A stretch of DNA of 23,914 bases from Candidatus Iainarchaeum sp. (GTDB taxonomy: Archaea > Iainarchaeota > Iainarchaeia > Iainarchaeales > GCA-2688035), in assembly GCA_028712575.1 (NCBI GenBank), contig JAQTPU010000002.1, positions 1-23,914 on the forward strand. Reading direction: 5' to 3'. The notes below the pieces were generated by a model that saw nothing but the letters and a program-made list of their open reading frames with translations, searched no databases and was not told the DNA's origin. Positions 22,116 through 23,914 of this stretch are shown piece by piece (the stretch's first letter is position 1; the number at the start of each line of letters is the position of its first letter). The position numbers and the translations under genes were made by a program.

Positions 22116-22556
22116 ATGAAAAAATTGTTTTTGCTTGCCGCAATGGCTTTTGCGCTTGCCCTGGCAGGCTGCACTGCAGGCCCTTCGGCCCCGGATTCTT
22201 CCGGAAACCAGCCCGGCATTTCAGGCACTGTTGTAAGGGGCCTTTCTTCTTCAATGGTTCCTGCGGGACAGGACCTGGTTGTCACGCTGAAAGCAAATGT
22301 CGGGACACAGACTTTTTATGCAATTGATGAAATTCCGCCGGAAGGCTGGACAATAAAGGATGCGGGCCAGGGCTCGATTGATGCGCAAGGCCATTTGAAA
22401 TGGCTTGTTCTTGAAAAAGCAGCCACAACCACTTACACTTATGTCCTGACAGCGCCTGCGGAAAAAGGCAGTTTTTCTTTCAGCGGCAAATGCATGTTTG
22501 AAGGCCAGGCAGCAGAACAGCAGATAAAAGGTGCCACAAATGTCACTGTTTCGTAA
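22116..22556 (+). CDS. Lipoprotein with archaeal surface-type beta domain
   Basis: This 146-residue protein has a clear lipoprotein signal: MKKLFLLAAMAFALALAGC with the lipid-modified Cys at 19. The mature part is a single beta-sandwich-like domain with VRGLSSSMVPAGQDLVVTL, FYAIDEIPPEGWTIKDAG, LKWLVLEKAATTTYTYVL and a closing FSFSGKCMFEG. This pattern is shared with repeat domains of archaeal surface proteins (DUF11/NEW3-like). ATG 22116 is chosen because the signal peptide starts there; a GTG at 22092 is less likely. The end overlaps the start of the beta-helix protein by 17 bases, so the two are translated together and likely act at the same cell surface. Confidence 0.85.
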   Translation: MKKLFLLAAMAFALALAGCTAGPSAPDSSGNQPGISGTVVRGLSSSMVPAGQDLVVTLKANVGTQTFYAIDEIPPEGWTIKDAGQGSIDAQGHLKWLVLEKAATTTYTYVLTAPAEKGSFSFSGKCMFEGQAAEQQIKGATNVTVS

Positions 22557-23914
22557 TTTTTCACTGCTTCTTTTTGTGCTTGTTTTGATGTCGGCTGCCA
22601 GCGCCAGGGAATGTGTTGACCTGCCCTTGCTGATTTCGCATATTTCGGGCTGGAAAGCCGGGAACATTGCAATGCCTGCTTTGTCCCAAAAGATTTCAGA
22701 ATGGAAATCAGGCGCGGCCTGCCCGCAGGCTGCCTGCGGAAACAATATCCTTGAGGGCAGTGAAATCTGTGACGGAACAGACCTGAACATGCAAACCTGC
22801 GCAACACAGGGCTTTGCAGGCGGAACTCTGGGCTGCGATGCAAACTGCCTTTCTTTCAACAAAAGCCTCTGCACAACGGCTTCGGAAAAAACATTTTATA
22901 TTGCAGGGGCTGTTTCAGGCAGTGATTCTTATACAGGGGAATGCGGAACAAAAGACCCGGCATCAAACTGCGGGCCCTGGGCAACAATCGGCAAAGCAGG
23001 GGCGGAAATTGCGGCAGGCAGAATCTCTGCAGGAGACAATGTTCTCCTGAAAAAGGGCGAAATCTTCACTGCGCACGTTTACTTTGATGCTTTCGCAGGC
23101 ACAAAGCAAAAGCCCATTTCCTTCGGTGCATACGGCACAGGAAGCAGGCCCGAAATAAGGGAAACAGGCATTGCAGATGATGCAATATTCTATTTGAGGG
23201 ATATGCCGGCAGGCAGCGGAATTGTTCTGCGTGATATTTATTTCCACAGGACCAGCCAGAGCGAAACTGCAATAACATCCCATTATTCAGGCGGCATCAG
23301 GCAGCCCAACATTTCAATAATAAACTGCGAGGTTGAAGGCGGCAGCGATGCACTTCAGATACAGGATTCCTGCGCCTCACTGCTTGTCGAGGGCGCAAAA
23401 ATCCACGGCGCACTTAATACAGGGCTTCTTGCCGGCTGCAGCAATGCTACTGTAAAAAACAGCGAATTTTACAGCAACGGCTACCAGTCAATTTACCTCG
23501 ATGGAACGGCTGCACAGGACATACTGATAGAAAATAATAATATCCACGATTCAATAACCTGCTTTGCAGCCCATGGCGCAAAAACAGGCCTTACTGTAAG
23601 AAACAATTCAATCCATAACTGCAATTTCGGCGCAGGCATTTATCCCGCATATGGACCCAAGGGGGCCCCGGAAAAATTCGAAAATGTGGCAATTGAAAAC
23701 AACACTTTTTACAACATGCAGAAAATAAGCCTTTCGTATGACTCCTGGGAATTAAAAATAGGTTCCTGCGCCAATTGCATTGTCCGCAACAATATTTTCA
23801 GGGATAACGCTTCAGCAGGGCTTTTTGTCGTTGACGGAAATGCCGATGATGCGCCAAACAACGGAATCCTGATTTACAACAACACTTTTTACAATAATTC
23901 TGTTCCTGCAGAAC
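22540..23914 (+). CDS. Secreted right-handed beta-helix protein with Cys-rich repeat (C-terminus cut by window edge)
   Basis: The frame from ATG 22540 is open to the right edge (458 codons). A signal peptide (MSLFRNFSLLLFVLVLMSAA) is followed by two short repeats ending ISGWKAG and ISEWKSG (about 35-58). A Cys-rich unit CGNNILEGSEICDGTDL ... C at 61-111 matches the Myxococcus Cys-rich/DUF4215 repeat. From about 115 onward the chain has parallel beta-helix rungs: repeated short units with NNxIH or NNTFYNN turns, for example ILIENNNIHDS, LTVRNNSIHNC, VAIENNTFYNM and CIVRNNIFRDN. Such helices usually bind or cleave polysaccharides; catalytic residues cannot be assigned. The start is supported by AAAGGTG seven bases upstream, inside the lipoprotein gene. 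Confidence 0.88.
   Translation, partial: MSLFRNFSLLLFVLVLMSAASARECVDLPLLISHISGWKAGNIAMPALSQKISEWKSGAACPQAACGNNILEGSEICDGTDLNMQTCATQGFAGGTLGCDANCLSFNKSLCTTASEKTFYIAGAVSGSDSYTGECGTKDPASNCGPWATIGKAGAEIAAGRISAGDNVLLKKGEIFTAHVYFDAFAGTKQKPISFGAYGTGSRPEIRETGIADDAIFYLRDMPAGSGIVLRDIYFHRTSQSETAITSHYSGGIRQPNISIINCEVEGGSDALQIQDSCASLLVEGAKIHGALNTGLLAGCSNATVKNSEFYSNGYQSIYLDGTAAQDILIENNNIHDSITCFAAHGAKTGLTVRNNSIHNCNFGAGIYPAYGPKGAPEKFENVAIENNTFYNMQKISLSYDSWELKIGSCANCIVRNNIFRDNASAGLFVVDGNADDAPNNGILIYNNTFYNNSVPAE

Overview
The window reads as archaeal chromosome. It carries both subunits of the D-family DNA polymerase, an Orc1/Cdc6 initiator, a Hel308 helicase, SepF, a UPF0147 protein, a NOG1-like GTPase, SecF/SecD in the archaeal form, an archaeosortase-like enzyme and lipobox lipoproteins. 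Genes are close packed. Several have a TATA-like box 25-31 bases before the first codon, which suggests leaderless mRNAs, while internal operon genes have clear GGTGA or GGAGG Shine-Dalgarno sites. No rRNA, tRNA, CRISPR array, transposase or integrase is visible. The large Cys-rich surface proteins and many small orphan proteins would fit a DPANN-type or related deep-branching archaeon, but the sequence alone does not fix the lineage.

Layout, left to right. Positions 1-2441 (minus) hold a secreted Cys-rich protein whose last codons lie just outside the window. Positions 2559-5360 (plus) hold Hel308 and two small basic orphan proteins. Positions 5366-6514 (minus) hold a membrane protein and SepF. 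Positions 6743-8840 (plus) hold a PsbP-like lipoprotein, an AT-rich gap that could be a replication origin, and Orc1/Cdc6. Positions 8833-10413 hold a HAD hydrolase, a small basic protein and a methyltransferase-like protein. Positions 10424-11740 hold a roughly 1.2 kb toxin-antitoxin island between two copies of the 3' end of the polymerase gene. Positions 11692-17552 (minus) hold the operon UPF0147 - DP1 - unknown kinase-like protein - DP2. NOG1-like GTPase follows at 17667-18668 (minus), then SecF-SecD at 18786-21538 (plus), an archaeosortase-like protein at 21535-22029 (minus), and a lipoprotein overlapping a beta-helix surface protein that leaves the right edge (22116-23914).

Two themes stand out. 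The first is DNA replication and repair: Hel308, a possible origin with Orc1, and a PolD operon whose subunit genes are translationally coupled through an undescribed protein with a RIO/ABC1-like catalytic-loop motif. The second is protein export and cell-surface processing: SecD/SecF, the archaeosortase, lipoproteins and two Cys-rich exported proteins, one of which ends in a candidate sorting tail.

The most unusual structure is the island at the end of the DP2 gene. The last 50 bases of DP2, which encode its C-terminal PCNA-binding (PIP-box-like) peptide, recur 1.2 kb downstream with 42 of 50 bases identical, and seven of the eight differences are synonymous. Between the copies lie a PIN toxin, a UPF0175-like antitoxin and one orphan gene. 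This looks like integration into the 3' end of polC by an element that carried a polC tail from a related genome.
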